Positions 34,615-46,142 are shown, counted from the first letter of the stretch. The stretch is DNA of 64,000 bases from Chionoecetes opilio (GCA_016584305.1 JACEEZ010007147.1:30874-94873); one strand, 5' to 3'. Notes: generated from the sequence alone by a model not told the origin. Translations and numbers: made by a program.

Positions 34615-35198
34615 TACACACAAACCTCGATTTCCCGGACTAATAGGGGGGAGCACTGGTCCGAGAACCGCAAAAGTCCGGGAATCGCAACAGTCCAGGA
34701 ATTTTCCTTAAAAAAAAAAAAAAAAAAAAATTCCAATGCCATTACCCACCCCCGGGGGTTTATCCTCTAGTATTTACTGTCCGGCAACAGCCAATATCAA
34801 CTGCCCCGCCGCGGACTTTTACGTCCGCTGAGCATGCTGCCACCTGGAGGGAGGCAGCAGAAAGTATTCAATAGTCTCAAGAGACGTTCCTGCACCAGGG
34901 GCAGTTTTGGGGGGCAAGGGGACTAACGGAGGCTGTGCAGGTGAACCGTGAGTGTCGTGTGCCCAAATGTAAACAATACGACCGCTGAGCATGCTGCCAC
35001 CTGGCGGGAGGCGTGGACACTGACCAAGGGTGACAGGAGACGCTCGGACCGCCGGACAACTTTGTCAATTTACGACCAGCGCCAGGCATTTCAACGTATA
35101 AAAAAAAAAAAAAATAATAATTCTTGGACTCTTGGGCATATTCCCGGACCTCGGATTTTGTCCGGCAAATCGATATCCCGGGAAATCGAGGTGTGTGT
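34615..35198. mobile_element. Pogo-like MITE in a TA microsatellite, copy 1
   Basis: It opens ACCTCGATTTCCCGGACTAAT at 34624 and closes with GGGAAATCGAGGT at 35192. These termini and the internal GGGAGCACTGGTCCG resemble pogo/Tigger-type Tc1-mariner ends. Both flanks are (TA)n, in keeping with TA target use. Inside are two units of about 157 bp (starting at 34828 and 34985) shared with the longer copy at 57160-58288, plus a poly-A tract at about 34708. It has no transposase. Confidence 0.7.
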
Positions 35199-35215
35199 AT
35201 ATATTTTATATAATA

Positions 35216-35272
<57 letters not shown>

Positions 35273-35380
35273 CTTTTTATAAATTAATTAATATGTATTT
35301 ATATTATTATTTTTTAATATTATATATATTTTATTAATTTATATTTATATATATAATATATATATATATTAATATATATA

Positions 35381-35412
<32 letters not shown>

Positions 35413-35414
35413 AT

Positions 35415-35445
<31 letters not shown>

Positions 35446-35455
35446 ATTTCCAAAT
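35199..35455. repeat. (TA)n microsatellite
   Basis: Nearly pure TATATA with AATTAATT breaks over 250 bases, abutting the pogo-like MITE. Confidence 0.9.
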
Positions 35456-36430
35456 TAATGGGGAAGTCAATTTGGGGGTTAAGGGTGCTGGGTTGTCCCT
35501 TCACGCAATTGATTTTTTAATTCAGGCGGGCTGTGGTAAAATAATTAAATTAAAAAAAAAAAAAAAAATAAATGTAAGTAAAAATTAAAAAATTAAAATT
35601 TTTTATGCTTCTTTAAAGCAGGTCAAAATTTTTCTGGGAAGCCCATCCAATCCAAAAGCCCGTTTAGGGTTTAATTTTAATACAAGAAAAAAACCTTTAG
35701 TAAATTGAATTTAGGATTTTTCATGAAATGCAGTAACGGGGCCCCTCCTATCCGGATTTGCTCCTATTTTAGGGAAGCATTTAGGGAAGGGTGGTTTGCC
35801 ATCTATGATTTGGCCCATGGAGGGGGCACCCGGGTTTTTCCAGTTCTTCAAGGTGGAGGGTTTTTGCATTATGGGTTTGTGGTGTGGGGAGGCATCCCTT
35901 AAACCCCAAATTTTGCGGCCATATCCGGGAAAAAATCTCAGTGACAAAAAGAAAATATTTAACTACAGGTTAAGTCGTGCTCGGAGGGTGGTGGAAAATG
36001 CATTTGGCATTATGGTTTCCAAGTGGCGCATCCTCCGGCAACCTATTATTGCCCAAACCGGAGAAAGTGGACAAAATTGTTAAGGCAATAGGTGTTCTGC
36101 ATAATTTCATGAGAGAGAAAGAAGGATTGGAAGTGGAGTGTGATGTTGGAAGTGAATCAGGGATGACAGATGTTGCAAATCAGGGCTGGGAGCTAACAGT
36201 ATTTGGTGCTGCATGGGACATCAGAGAAAATTTTGCCAATCATTTAGTTCCCCCCAGGGCAGTCCCCCTACAAAATGACATTGTTTAGAGAGGACTCAAT
36301 ATATAATCTTTGGTGTGTGTGTGTGTAGACTAAACAATTTCATGGATGGGGAGGAAGGTGGATGTAGGTAGATGGTATGCAGTGTTTGTGGTGTAAATGG
36401 CAGTATTCTCCTCTCTCACAAAAATCAAGT

Positions 36431-37016
36431 CAATGGGCCCCAGACATAACTACGTCACTGTTTGTTTACCGCTTTGCATCGTGGGGATAAGTCGGGGTCG
36501 CCGCGGGTGACCTACAAAGAGAAAATTACGACGATGGAAAATTTCTAGTTATTTTGCGCAAAATTTAAAATTCCAGGTGCTATACGTATTACTGTGCTTG
36601 TTTCCCCGCTGACAACACTAGAGAAGACCTGAGGTAATGGCTGATGAATGGCTTCTAAACCAGGAAAAATAGTCACAACAGAGCCTCGTCAAGAGGTAAG
36701 CACTAAGCAAGTGGTAGGTACGTTTCTGTGTCCCTACCACTTGCTTACTTCTTAATGAGACTGCTGTGATTGTTTTCCTGGTTTAGAAGCCTCTGCAAAA
36801 AGCCATCACCTCAGGTCTTCTCTATAGTGTTGTCAGCGAGAACAGAGCACAGTAATATAGCAAACCTGGAATATCAATTTTGCGCAAAATAACTCTAATT
36901 CTTCCATCGTCGTAGTTTTCTCTTTCGTAGGTCACCCGCGGTGGACCCCGACTTATCCCACAATGCAAAGCGGTAAACAAACAGTGACTTAAATATGGGT
37001 TGGGTCCATTGGCCCC
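36431..37016. mobile_element. Long palindrome (foldback element), about 0.6 kb
   Basis: The left arm (36431-36719) and right arm (36732-37016) are near-perfect inverted copies separated by about 12 bases. Matching landmarks: GTCACTGTTTGTTTACCGC / GCGGTAAACAAACAGTGAC, TCGCCGCGGGTGACCTAC / GTAGGTCACCCGCGG, CAGGTCTTCTCT / AGAGAAGACCTG and CAAGTGGTAGG / CCTACCACTTG. The outer ends are GGCCCC-type. No gene is inside. DNA of this form could extrude as a cruciform. Confidence 0.8.
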
Positions 37017-37019
37017 ACC

Positions 37020-37909
37020 CTGCCAATGGCTATGGTTGACAACCATACTACATCCACTATTGGTACGCAAAATAATCCTAAAACATAAGTATAATTAGAG
37101 TAGAAATGACAAAGAAATATTAAATGCTACATTAACCTAATTGTATTCATCGACCCACTCTTGAATACTCTGGTATATATCGACCCCTTTTAGACTCCCT
37201 CTCCCAAAAAACCCATTACTTAACCCCCGGAAAGATCTTATCGACCCCAGGGAGTCGATATTAACCACACTGGGAACCCTTGACATCATGACTAACGTGT
37301 TTTAATTTTCTTTTAACGTAGGACGTGAAAGTTGGAATGAAAAAAGTAGGAGGTGGAGATTCATTGAAAGCAGAGTGAAGCGAGTCGCTGCTTGATAGGC
37401 CGGTGGTCCGGAAGCCCACGCCTTTGAAGGTGTTAAAATATGTATTCTGGCTGTTTTTCAGGGTCAAATTCATTAATTTCATACAATATTTATGTGCCAT
37501 TTTACTATTGATTTCTTTCATAAAAGAAATCTAGTCTGCATTTCTCTGAAATATCTGTGCATTTGAACAGATGAAAGGACTTTTTTTGGGGGGGGTTGGG
37601 AAAGTAGGCGGCGCAAGTTTGCGAAAAGACGTAATTGCGCCGTCCGCCCGCCTTGTTTTTTAAGACACTGTGACTTACTATTGTGATCTTTTCTACAGTA
37701 GTCTAGTAATAATGACTGTCGTCGAGCCGTGATGTGGAAAGGTGACCTAACGTAACTTGTTCCGTGACCCGGCGTCCTAGTGTGTACTTGTGTGTGGTGA
37801 TTGTGCTCTGGCCATAGTAATAGGCCATCAGTGAACAATTGTCAGTATCTGATGATATGTGAAGCGATAGGCCTAGCGGTTTAAGGAGGGGGGGAAGCGT
37901 GACAAAAAA
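37020..37909. other. No recognised gene
   Basis: A few short minus-strand open frames (37261-37521, 37518-37838) lack recognisable motifs. CGACCCC phrases recur at 37150-37255. A G-run lies at about 37588. Confidence 0.4.
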
Positions 37910-39810
37910 TCAATCATTGGGGGCATACACCGGGGGTCGCGTTTCCTCACCCACCCTACGACGCCACTCCCGGGGGTCACCACGCGCGAGTTCCCATGCA
38001 GGCTCCTTTCCCATATCAAACAGCTCTTGACAAGAAGCATCAACTTGCCCCAGCAACGAGCCTTGTGCGCGCCCCCTTGGCCTCCTCCACGCCGGATTGT
38101 CTCTTACATATACAACCCGATCGATGGGAAGGATCGGTTTCAGGGTAGCGTGCATGTCAGGGCCGAGGTGGTTATCAATTAATATTACCAAACATAAGAA
38201 ATGTGGGGGAAAAAAAAATCTTAGAATATGATTACACCCAATATATTTACACAAAATCAAGAAATGGCTAGCTGCTAATTATCAGCCCAAAAAAAAAACT
38301 GCAAAATCATAGCAAGGGTAGTCACCTAAGAACTCCCCGGAACGCTGCTTGTAAAAAAATATTAGGTGTATTTCCTCACAGTATTTGCCACTGCCCATAT
38401 AGCCGAAGTTGGTGCTGACGGACATGCAGGTAATAGGCCCCAATTAAGTCTCACAGTGCAAAACCTGATTTGACACGTAATCATCCCAGCGATACCCCAT
38501 GATTCTGCGAAGACACTTATTACCAAAGGCATCGATTTGTCTTTTAAAGTCGCTATTTAGTGTCCATGTCTCACAACCATAGAGTAAGACGGGGATCACT
38601 TGTAAGCGACTTGAAGATCCAATTTTCAATATTCCATATTCCATAACACCATGAGCTATGCCAATCCGCCGTAAGACTTTTTGACGTGACCCGCCGTCAT
38701 TATGGACTGCGCTACCAAGGTATGTAAAACTTTCCCAAAATCGCACGCATGAACAGACTGTACTGTTTTATCTAATAAGCCTCCAAACACCCTGGACCTT
38801 AGTCTTAAGCCAGGAGACCTCAAAATCCCAAAGGCTTTGCCTCCTGGTGCAGCGCCTCGAGAGCCATCACCAGGACCTCCAGCGACTCAGCAAAGATTAC
38901 TGCATCATCGGCAAAAACAAGATCAGTGATCTTGGTGTTGCCGACGGATGCTCCACAATCACTTTGATCTACAACCTTGTCCAATACCCAGTCCATACAA
39001 GTGTTGAAAAGTGATGGGGCAAGGACGCACCCTTGCCTCACTCCTGTATTAACAGGAAAGAAGCTGGATACACCTACCCCACACTTCACAGCACTCTCAG
39101 TCCCAGAATACAGACCAGTTATCAAACCAATAGTCTTTGCAGGAATCCCTCGAAAATCGCAGAAGATTTCCCCAAAATGACTCACGATGCACTGAGTCAA
39201 AAAGCCTTCTCGAGATCAACATAGGCTGCAAGCATCCACTGTCGAAACTCACGTCGGCGTTCCACCAGGACACGAAGGCTAGATACGGTCCGTTGTTGAC
39301 TTACCAGGCGTGAACCCAGACTGCTGAGGTCTCTGATGCTTCAGCAGATGACTGCGGATCCGCGTCAGCAATAGATGGGCAAGCACCTTGCCTGGCACGC
39401 GGAGCAGTGTAATACCGCGGTAATTGTTGCAGTCCTGACGATCCCCTTTCCCTTTCCAGATAGGGTCGACCAGCCCCTTTTCCAGTCAGGAGGAATGGTA
39501 CCTGATTGCCACACGGCAGTCAGGACAGCATGCAACCCGCGGATCATGGCCTCACCCCCAGCTTTGAGGAGCTCCGCACTGATATTACAAACACCAGCTG
39601 CCTTTCCACCCCTCAACTTTGCTACAGCCTCTCTGACTTCGTCAAGAGAGGGTGCGGTTTCGTCAATGGGAGGATCGGGATCCACCGCCTGTAACCCAGT
39701 GGTGTGAAGCTGCTCAATTGGAGGGTCCACCGTGAACAACTGCCCAAAGTACTCAGCCCAACGAGCCATTTGCCCATCCATGTCCGACACGAGGCACCCA
39801 TCTGCTAAAT
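37910..39810 (-). pseudogene. LINE ORF2 (endonuclease-type non-LTR) remnant
   Basis: On the minus strand, in order: WAEYFGQLF and DEVREAVAKLRGGKAAGVCNIS (about 39760-39580), the pre-RT region with WKRG; then frameshifted RT segments (39365-39200); GVRQGCVLAPSLFNTCMDW (about 39030); the catalytic FADDAVIFAES (about 38910); FTYLGSAVHNDG (about 38725); LLYGCETWTL (about 38580) and CLRRIMGYRWDDYVSNQ (about 38490). After a break at 38260-38440 the C-terminus resumes with PREWRRRVGE and ends YAPND at 37910. I recall near-identical elements in crustacean genomes. The endonuclease is absent; the 5' side is cut by the palindrome at 39821. Confidence 0.8.
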
Positions 39811-39820
39811 CCTATTATAA

Positions 39821-40368
39821 CAGTCGGCGCAAATAAACTTAGGACGCCAAAAAGTTTGGGGGGGGAATAACGTCCTTAGGCTGTTTTGGGCAATTTCGGT
39901 GGGAGCGATAATTTTTTTTACGTTTTTTGTATATCTGGCATTGTATTATGGTTGCTGTAGATTCCTCGCTCCTGCCCGCTCTGTATCTTCCAAGTCATCA
40001 TAGGAAGAGGTTGTTGTGTTTGGTTCTCCAACCTTCCTACACCCCCATTCGCCCCTCCATCTTCTACCGCCTCCTCCAGGTCTAATAAAGCATTATGCCG
40101 GGCAAATGAAGGCGGTAGAAGATGGAGGGGCAAATGGGGGTGTAGGAAGGTTGGAGAACCAAACACAACAACCTCTTCCTATGATGACTTGGAAGATACA
40201 GAGCGGGCAGGAGCGAGGAAAACTAAGCAGAAACCATAATACAATGCCAGATATGCCAAAAAAAAGTTTAAAAAAAAAATTATCGCTCCCACCGAAATTG
40301 TCAAAACAGCTAAGGACGTTATTCCCGCCCCCACTTTTTGGGCGTCCTAAGTTTTTTTGCGCCGACTG
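39821..40368. mobile_element. Tc1/mariner-like palindromic MITE
   Basis: The ends are CAGTCGGCGCAAA at 39821 and its complement TTTGCGCCGACTG ending at 40368, with TA at 40369-40370 and TA(A) just before the left end. Arms of about 250 bp are inverted copies (GGACGCC / GGCGTCC, CATCATAGGAAGAGG / CCTCTTCCTATGATG, CCATCTTCTACCGCC / GGCGGTAGAAGATGG) around a loop at about 40072-40109. CAGT-type ends and a TA target suggest Tc1/mariner. It sits at the 5' edge of the LINE at 37910-39810. Confidence 0.8.
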
Positions 40369-40559
40369 TAGATCATCTGGATGCCCCAGAAAGACAAAAA
40401 ATAAAAAAAAGTTTTTAAATTTACAATTTTTTTTTACAAAATGTACAAAATATTTAGAAATTTTCATAAAACTAAAATTTAAAGAATTTACAATAAGTAC
40501 AAAAAATTTACAAATTTTACAAAAAAGTACAAAAATGTACAAAAAACAAAATATGATTA

Positions 40560-43500
40560 TAGTCCGGCAGCTTAGTGAAATGATGGGGACATGCCGGATA
40601 AAAGCACCAAAATTTTTTCAGGCACTCTACAGGCTCCTAGCTATGATTTTGAGGGGAGACAAATGATCCCATCACTCAGATGGCTATAAGGAACGCTTCT
40701 TTATTATTTTGACATTTCCGCATGTGGAAATTAGGGTAAATGGGTTTTTTAAAAGAATAGTCATAAGGATAATGTTTATTGGATGCAAGTTATCTTATTA
40801 TTATTATTTAATAACTCCAGAACAAAATATTCCAATATGGCTGTCAAAAAAACATAAATTCAATATTTATTCGACTTTAAACTCCCCTGCGGACATCGCG
40901 AAATGCCATGTAGTTTATTAGCAGAACACGAATTAAAACATACTCCTTGCAATTCAAAAATGACAGTGGTTAATCTACTGACGGTGCATTATGAAAAATA
41001 AGTATTCATTAAGCTCATTATACAACAATCATGTTCTTCCTGTACAGCTGCAGGAATGCCATGTCTTTGTTAAGCACCAGTATCACAATGCAGGTATGAT
41101 TCATAATTGTAATTATGTGTCTACTTCTCACATTTGCAGCTGCACAGTTCGGTGCATTTCCAGCTGGCTTTCTTGCATGAACATCTCCCGCCACAACCTG
41201 CAGCACTTTTGCAGGCACACTTCACAAGTTCACTTACAGCCTTTGCTGCCGCAGGCTGCGAGCTCCAGACAGGAACCCAGGACTTTGTTTCTGCATCCAG
41301 TGTCCAACCGCAGCCTTCAGCAGTTGGTGTCTGTTGTTGGGCCTGGTGACAGGTTGTCCAGATGCCAGCCTGGTACACTGCACGCTTGGTGTGCTGCAGC
41401 AGGGCCTGTTGAGTTGGGGGAATGTTCTCCATCGTTCTGTTTTTTCTGGCAGAACAGTTCCTTTCTTGCTTCATTCACCGACACCAGAGGGCTGGTCTTG
41501 TCATATATAACGACTGTGAAACGTTCCAGCATCTGGAACTCCTGGCAATCCACGGTGATTTGTGCATTGTGGATGTTCTACGATGAAGTTGAAGGCATCT
41601 GTGACTTCGGTATAGGCACCCCATGCTTCCCAAACCGACTTTTTTCCCCTTTCCAAAGAAAGAAGAAGTCGTATCACACCCTGTGAAGCTGTGGAACACT
41701 GGTAGCGCTGTGGACTTCTCTTTGCCCAGAGTACTACAGATGGCATTGATGTGTAGGAAAAGGAAGTTCTTGCCACTGCCGAAGGCGACCCAGATGTCAG
41801 CCGATGGATACTTGCTGGCTAGAAAGTGATACTTCCCGATGAGGATGACAAGAACGTCAGTATCCACGGTGCGTACCAAGCATGTGGTGCATCCACTCTC
41901 TAGGGCATCTTGTAGATGGACCACAATTCTTGTGTCTGCCTCTTCGTGGTCACATGGCGGCATCGAGTGGTCAGTGCCACTGCAGACTACAGAGGCTCCA
42001 GATGTTGCAAAGACCTGCTTTCCGTCTGGGAAGGTATGGATACAATCTTCTCTGATAGGAACTGGAAGAGTTCTACCTTGTTTGTGGGGTCACGCAGGAA
42101 ATCGGGCCAATTGCCTGGGACCTTGGTCTGGCCTGCCACCTTCCTTCGTACACCTTTCCCCCGTTTCTCTCTGGTTGATTCTTTGATACTGTTGTCCAGG
42201 TACCTGTCCCATACCACATCTACTCTCATAGAGGTTTCCAGTTGCCTCATGATGTGGGGAACAAACACTCCACTTGCATATCGTCAAATGTAGTGATGCC
42301 AGTCACTGGGAGGAGGTGTACCACAGCAGCACCATCGAGCACTCTAACATCAATGAGCCAGAGGGTTCTTCTTGCGTCTTCTGGGCCAGAATGTGGTGAG
42401 ATCGGACTTCTTCCTTGTCGCAGCTTCCCTCTTTCAGCCAAAGAAGGAGGGTATGGGTGATTCTCATGCTTGAAGAAGGTGTCCAGGTCCCCATCACGGT
42501 GCTGTGTGACTATGTAGAGACGGGAAAAGAGGGCCACGTCATCCTTCAGCATAGACACTTGTCCGACCTGCTTACTCTTCGTCTTTGGTGTTGGCGATCT
42601 GAACAGGGGCAATTTGTTTTTCTTAATTGGGTCATGGATGGAGTGTGTAGCATCTGTCAACACTGACTTCTTGTATGTCTCATACTGCTTCTTGCCAACA
42701 GGCTCTACTGTGCGGACTGTGTTGACAACAGGATGGTCGATGACATTCCGTGTGTCAAGTGCCAGGAGTTCTGGGGTGTCATCCTTGAATGGGTTTCCCA
42801 TCTCACTGATGACCTGGATAAGGTCCACAGTTTGCTTCTGGATAGTCTTCTGGGTAGATAGACCCTCCTCGTGATGGTACTGGTCATCATTTGGGGTGTC
42901 GGCATACTGCTCCCCGAACTCTGCCAGGAGTCGCGCCTGCTCCGGTCCCGCAACCATCCACCTCCTGAAGGCAACTGGGTTCTCGGTAAGGCCCACTGCT
43001 CCTCCTTCACCTTTCACAAGCTCGTTGTTTTGTTCGTGGGCTTGGTCAATGGGTATAGTGGAGAACCTCTTGGCTGTTTTCGAAACGACCCAGTTGCCGT
43101 TGACTTCGAATTGGTGTTGAACTGCTGGGGGCAGACTCTCCATGTCCCTGATATGCACCGGGAGCCACCTGGCATAGTTCTGGTGGTCCAGAGCGAAGAA
43201 CCATGGCACAAGAGCTTTCAGTGTCTCAACGTATAAGGGGAAATCTTGTTCTCTGTGTGCACGTACAAAGATCAGGCCAAGAATTTCCAGCCGCAGGATG
43301 GTATCCCAGTAATGGAATGTTGGACTCCTGGCAGCCATGTCCCGTCTCCATGCCTCAAAACCTTCATCATTGCTTGGTGTTTCACCAACTGCCTCTTGGT
43401 GAGCATCCCGCTGCATCTTGGCCAGTGCGAGAGCACTGACTTGGTGGGCGTGTCTGGTCTTCGTGAGGTGTGAGGCCGTCAGGAAAGAGTTCGCAGTGCC

Positions 43501-44087
43501 AGACGATGCAATGCCTGCTTGAGTTAATGCGGTTGTCCAGCCTGATGCCTCCAAGTAGTCCCCAAGTGTCTTCCAAACAGCCATCTCAACATGGAGACCT
43601 CCAAACATGACCACGTACTGGTCTTCGCCATGTGTGTGCGGCCAGTGCCACTGAACGAACTTGGCCAGTGCATACAGCGGAGCATCTAAGGCAATGACAG
43701 GAAGTTGCCCAGGATTCAGAAACTGTATGGCTTCACGCAGAACATTCATCCCATGTTTGACCATTGCTGCAGTGGCAGCCTTCTCACTGAAGAGCGGCAG
43801 GAGCTGAGTGATTGCAGGCTGCAAGTCAACGGGGCTCTCTTCACAGGAGGCGTGTTACGGAATATTTCTTTTGCCATTAAAGGCGAATCTTGATTTCATC
43901 AAGATTTTTCTAAGTGAAAATTAGCCGTTATCACAAAAATGGTTCATAGAGGCTTCTGAGTAATTGGATCGTTTGTCTCCCCTCTCAAAATCATAGCTAG
44001 GACCCTGTAGAATGCCTGAACAAAATTTGGTGCTTTTATCCGGCATGTCCCCATCCTCTTGAAATCTGGTCCTTAGCGGCCGGACTA
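40560..44087. mobile_element. 3.5-kb DNA transposon related to the 6.1-kb element
   Basis: Length 3,528 bp. The ends are TAGTCCGGCAGC at 40560 and, on the other strand, TAGTCCGGCCGC at 44087, with an inverted match of about 130 bp (GATGGGGACATGCCGGATAA, CCTAGCTATGATTTTGAG). It is flanked by TTA at 40557-40559 and 44088-44090, a 3-bp duplication. The cargo is a minus-strand gene of the same family as at 17170-21260, but its 5' third is missing, so this is a deletion derivative. It lies just downstream of the stop codon of the MADF gene (44104). Confidence 0.85.
41121..43850 (-). pseudogene. Transposon nuclease (FEN1/XPG-like) with Cys cluster, 5'-truncated
   Basis: The first open piece, 43824-42247 (525 codons), has NPGQLPVIALDAPLYALAK, FGGLHVEMAVWKTLGDYL (about 43590), HIRDMESLPP, DQAHEQNNELVKGEGG (about 43030) and AVGLTENP, then RDGDLDTFFKHEN. 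After a frameshift near 42250 it continues RVDVVWDRYLD...REKRGKGVRRK, then HEEADTRIVVHLQDA (about 41940), TVDTDVLVILI (about 41855) and PVFHSFTGCDTTSSFFGKGK (about 41665). The C-terminus carries a Cys cluster, CACKS-x3-CGGRCSC...CTELCSCKC (about 41240-41130). The acidic motifs follow the FEN1/XPG-nuclease layout. At least three frameshifts and the absent N-terminal zinc finger (present in the 21250-17170 relative) make it defective. Inferred role: transposition nuclease. Confidence 0.8.
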
Positions 44088-44103
44088 TTAGGAGAATTTA
44101 CAA

Positions 44104-46066
44104 TTAGTCACGATGTTTTTTCATGAAGGCATCCAGATGTTCCATTTGATTTAGCACTGCAGATGACCGAAGGTTTTCGTCTTTGAGTTGCATGATTTGG
44201 TCAATCAGATAAATTCCGAAACCCTCAAGACCCGTCAGCCTGCCGTGCTGTCTTGCAGCTGACCCTTTCTCAAACGCTTCTTACAACACCGTAGCTGCCA
44301 AGAAGAGTCATCACTTGAATCCCCCCTTTGATTTTCTCTTCTTGGCAGACGTCCGGGCCACCAACGCTGGCATGGCAAAGGCTTAAACCAGCTTCTGCCG
44401 CGAGGCAACTTGCCAGGCCCGTGTCTGCTTCGATGACGTGTCTGAAATAAAATTTAAATATATAAAAATTTAAAAACCCAAAACAAATATATTCAAAGAG
44501 GGAGGTGCTTGAGGAGGAGAGCTTGTATCTAAGTATTGACAGATACAAGATATCTAACACAACAGAAGTACATTTAAATTTCGCACTAGTAATATAGCAC
44601 GGTCGCCTCTGGGGTTTAGTGGCTAGCACGCCGGGCTACGAAGATGCGTGCCCTGGTTCGAATCCAGCCAAAACAAGCTGTTCTTCCCTCCCCCTATAGC
44701 TTCCTCCCTTTTCCGGGTTGAAATTATTGTGCTGTACTTACATCTCTATGTTGTTTGATCCGTCAGAAGAGTTACTCGTGGACGGTCCTGAGGACTCTAT
44801 GGAGGGTTCCAGGAAGCTACTTCCCCCGCTGAAAAAAAATACAGAAAAGATCACGGAATGCGACAAAAATATAACTGCCTATGAAAAAAAATATCTGTAA
44901 TAATGGACGAGGACTTTGCGGTCGTTTTCAGAGACACCGACAGTTTTCCCTGGCCTACAATAGGAGCTTTTCTAATGGAGATAGTTTTATTTTCTGGAAA
45001 CCCATATTTAAAAATAAAATAAAATAATTCATCACCGAATTCTATGGTGAGGGTTTTTCCAGTAAAACCACTGTATCTCCATCAGAATAGCACTAAAACT
45101 TGGCCGGGGAAAAATTTTTTCAGGGTCTCAGATAACAGGAAGTAATTGAATAGAAAATACCTAACCTAACCTTATAGGTTTTAATGAAACCTAACCTAAC
45201 CTTTACCGCTAAGTATGTAATAATAGACGAGGACTTCGCTTTTCGTTTTCAGAGAAACCGACAATTTTTCCTGGCCTACAATAGGTGCTTTTTCTAATGG
45301 AATATGTTATTTGCACAAACCCATAAAACATCACCGAATTTTATGATACCATTTCCATTAAAATCACTTAATCTCCATAAATAGCACTAAAACTTGGCCT
45401 GGAAAAATTAGGAGTGCCCTTATGGGTTTTAATGAACCCTAACCTAACCTTATAGGTTAGTAACCTAACCAAATTATCTTCAGATTTGTTTTTTTAAGAA
45501 TGTAAAGAGTGCATTTTCATTCCATCATCAGGTACTGAAAGAATAAACGGAATATGCCCATAAATGATTACAAATACTTACGAGCGATGTTGTCCTGTTG
45601 CGTTGCATAGCAGGCGTCCAAAATTGGGGAAAGATACCACTTGACAGTGGCACCAGCATCAGCCCCGGAACCACTCGGAAGAGCCTTGGTGTGACCCTCC
45701 TCATCCTGACATACCTGTCTCTGAGGTAGGCCCACCCCCTTTTACAGTCCTTCCGCTGTAACAAAGACCAAAATATCAGATTTTTGATTGGAATTTTAAT
45801 ATTTTGATGGGCACAGCCTAAGTATGCAGTTCACTTTAAGAGGCAGTATTGCTTGAGTAGGCATACATATATTGAACAACACCTTTATGTTCAATTTCAT
45901 GATTTTGAGAACTGTTCGACGTAACCATTCATGTTCACCTGAATTGCTATAGACGTCCAATTATTTTTTTTAAGTGCCACGTCCTTATAGCTCTCCTGAG
46001 CAGCATCGTACAGCCCGGTACTGGCCCCGGTGTTTATCAGTTTCTCATCCTGCTCCTCGGTCCACA
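44104..46066 (-). CDS. MADF-domain DNA-binding protein, three exons
   Basis: Exon 1 (46066-45939) starts MWTEEQDEKLINTG and reads LYDAAQESYKD...NNWTSIAIQ, the first half of a MADF (Myb/SANT-like) domain, ending at donor GTGAAC. Exon 2 (45755-45582) follows a TTGTTACAG acceptor with RKDCKRGWAYLRDRYVR; after one frameshift it reads SGSGADAGATVKWYLSPILD and ends at donor GTAAGT. Exon 3 (44441-44104) follows ATTTCAG and, after one frameshift, ends LEGFGIYLIDQIMQLKDEN...HLDAFMKKHRD at TAA. MADF proteins are transcription factors or, in PIF/Harbinger transposons, the second protein that helps the nuclease bind DNA. The Harbinger nuclease at 29590-36288 makes the latter possible. Intron 2 holds a SINE and foldback copies. 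Two frameshifts may be assembly errors. Confidence 0.6.
44601..44720 (+). mobile_element. tRNA-derived SINE head
   Basis: GGTTTAGTGGCTAGCACGCC is a good polymerase III A box and GGTTCGAATCC at 44654-44664 a perfect B box, spaced as in a tRNA. The downstream part (AGCTGTTCTTCCCTCC) does not fold as a tRNA 3' half, so it is a SINE, not a tRNA gene. It lies in intron 2 of the MADF gene. Confidence 0.7.
44898..45480 (+). repeat. Two direct copies of a CCTAACC-tailed MITE unit
   Basis: TAATGGACGAGGACTTTGCGG at 44902 and TAATAGACGAGGACTTCGCTT at 45222 begin two parallel copies of about 300 bp. Each runs through TTTTCAGAGA-ACCGACA, CCTGGCCTACAATAGG, CATCACCGAATT, ACTAAAACTTGGCC and ends in CCTAACCTAACCTTATAGG. 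They lie in intron 2 of the MADF gene. Confidence 0.75.
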
Positions 46067-46142
46067 TTCTGGCAAATAGTAGTACATTAGGAAACTGTAG
46101 TGACAAGTGTAATATATGTTCAAACACAAATGAATGAACAAA

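Larger units (their letters stand above)
29590..36288 (+). pseudogene. PIF/Harbinger transposase gene, three exons, decayed
   Basis: Exon 1 (about 29590-29923) starts MAAQLRDMTMR and, across frames, has an Arg-rich stretch, YRMTPATFDELLALF and GPHIVKQTTNFRDP, which match the N-terminal part of Harbinger DDE nucleases; it ends at donor GTATGT. Exon 2 (33473-33678) follows a TTTTACAG acceptor with YLATGMSQRDVARHFCVGR, a helix-turn-helix, and ends FPHCLG at donor GTAAGT. Exon 3 (about 35620-36288) carries the catalytic-domain C-terminus: [27 protein letters not shown] and a stop at 36288. The region that would hold the first catalytic Asp is poorly readable around 35620-35700. Frameshifts in exons 1 and 3 make it non-functional as written. 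Intron 1 (about 3.5 kb) and intron 2 (about 1.9 kb) are packed with younger insertions. Confidence 0.8.

Noticed and set aside
40016..40666. 216-codon plus-strand open frame
   Set aside because: It spans a palindromic MITE and an A-rich stretch and enters the terminal repeat of a transposon, so it cannot be one gene.
44601..44672. tRNA gene
   Set aside because: Good A and B boxes but the 3' half does not fold back to the 5' end; it fits a tRNA-derived SINE.
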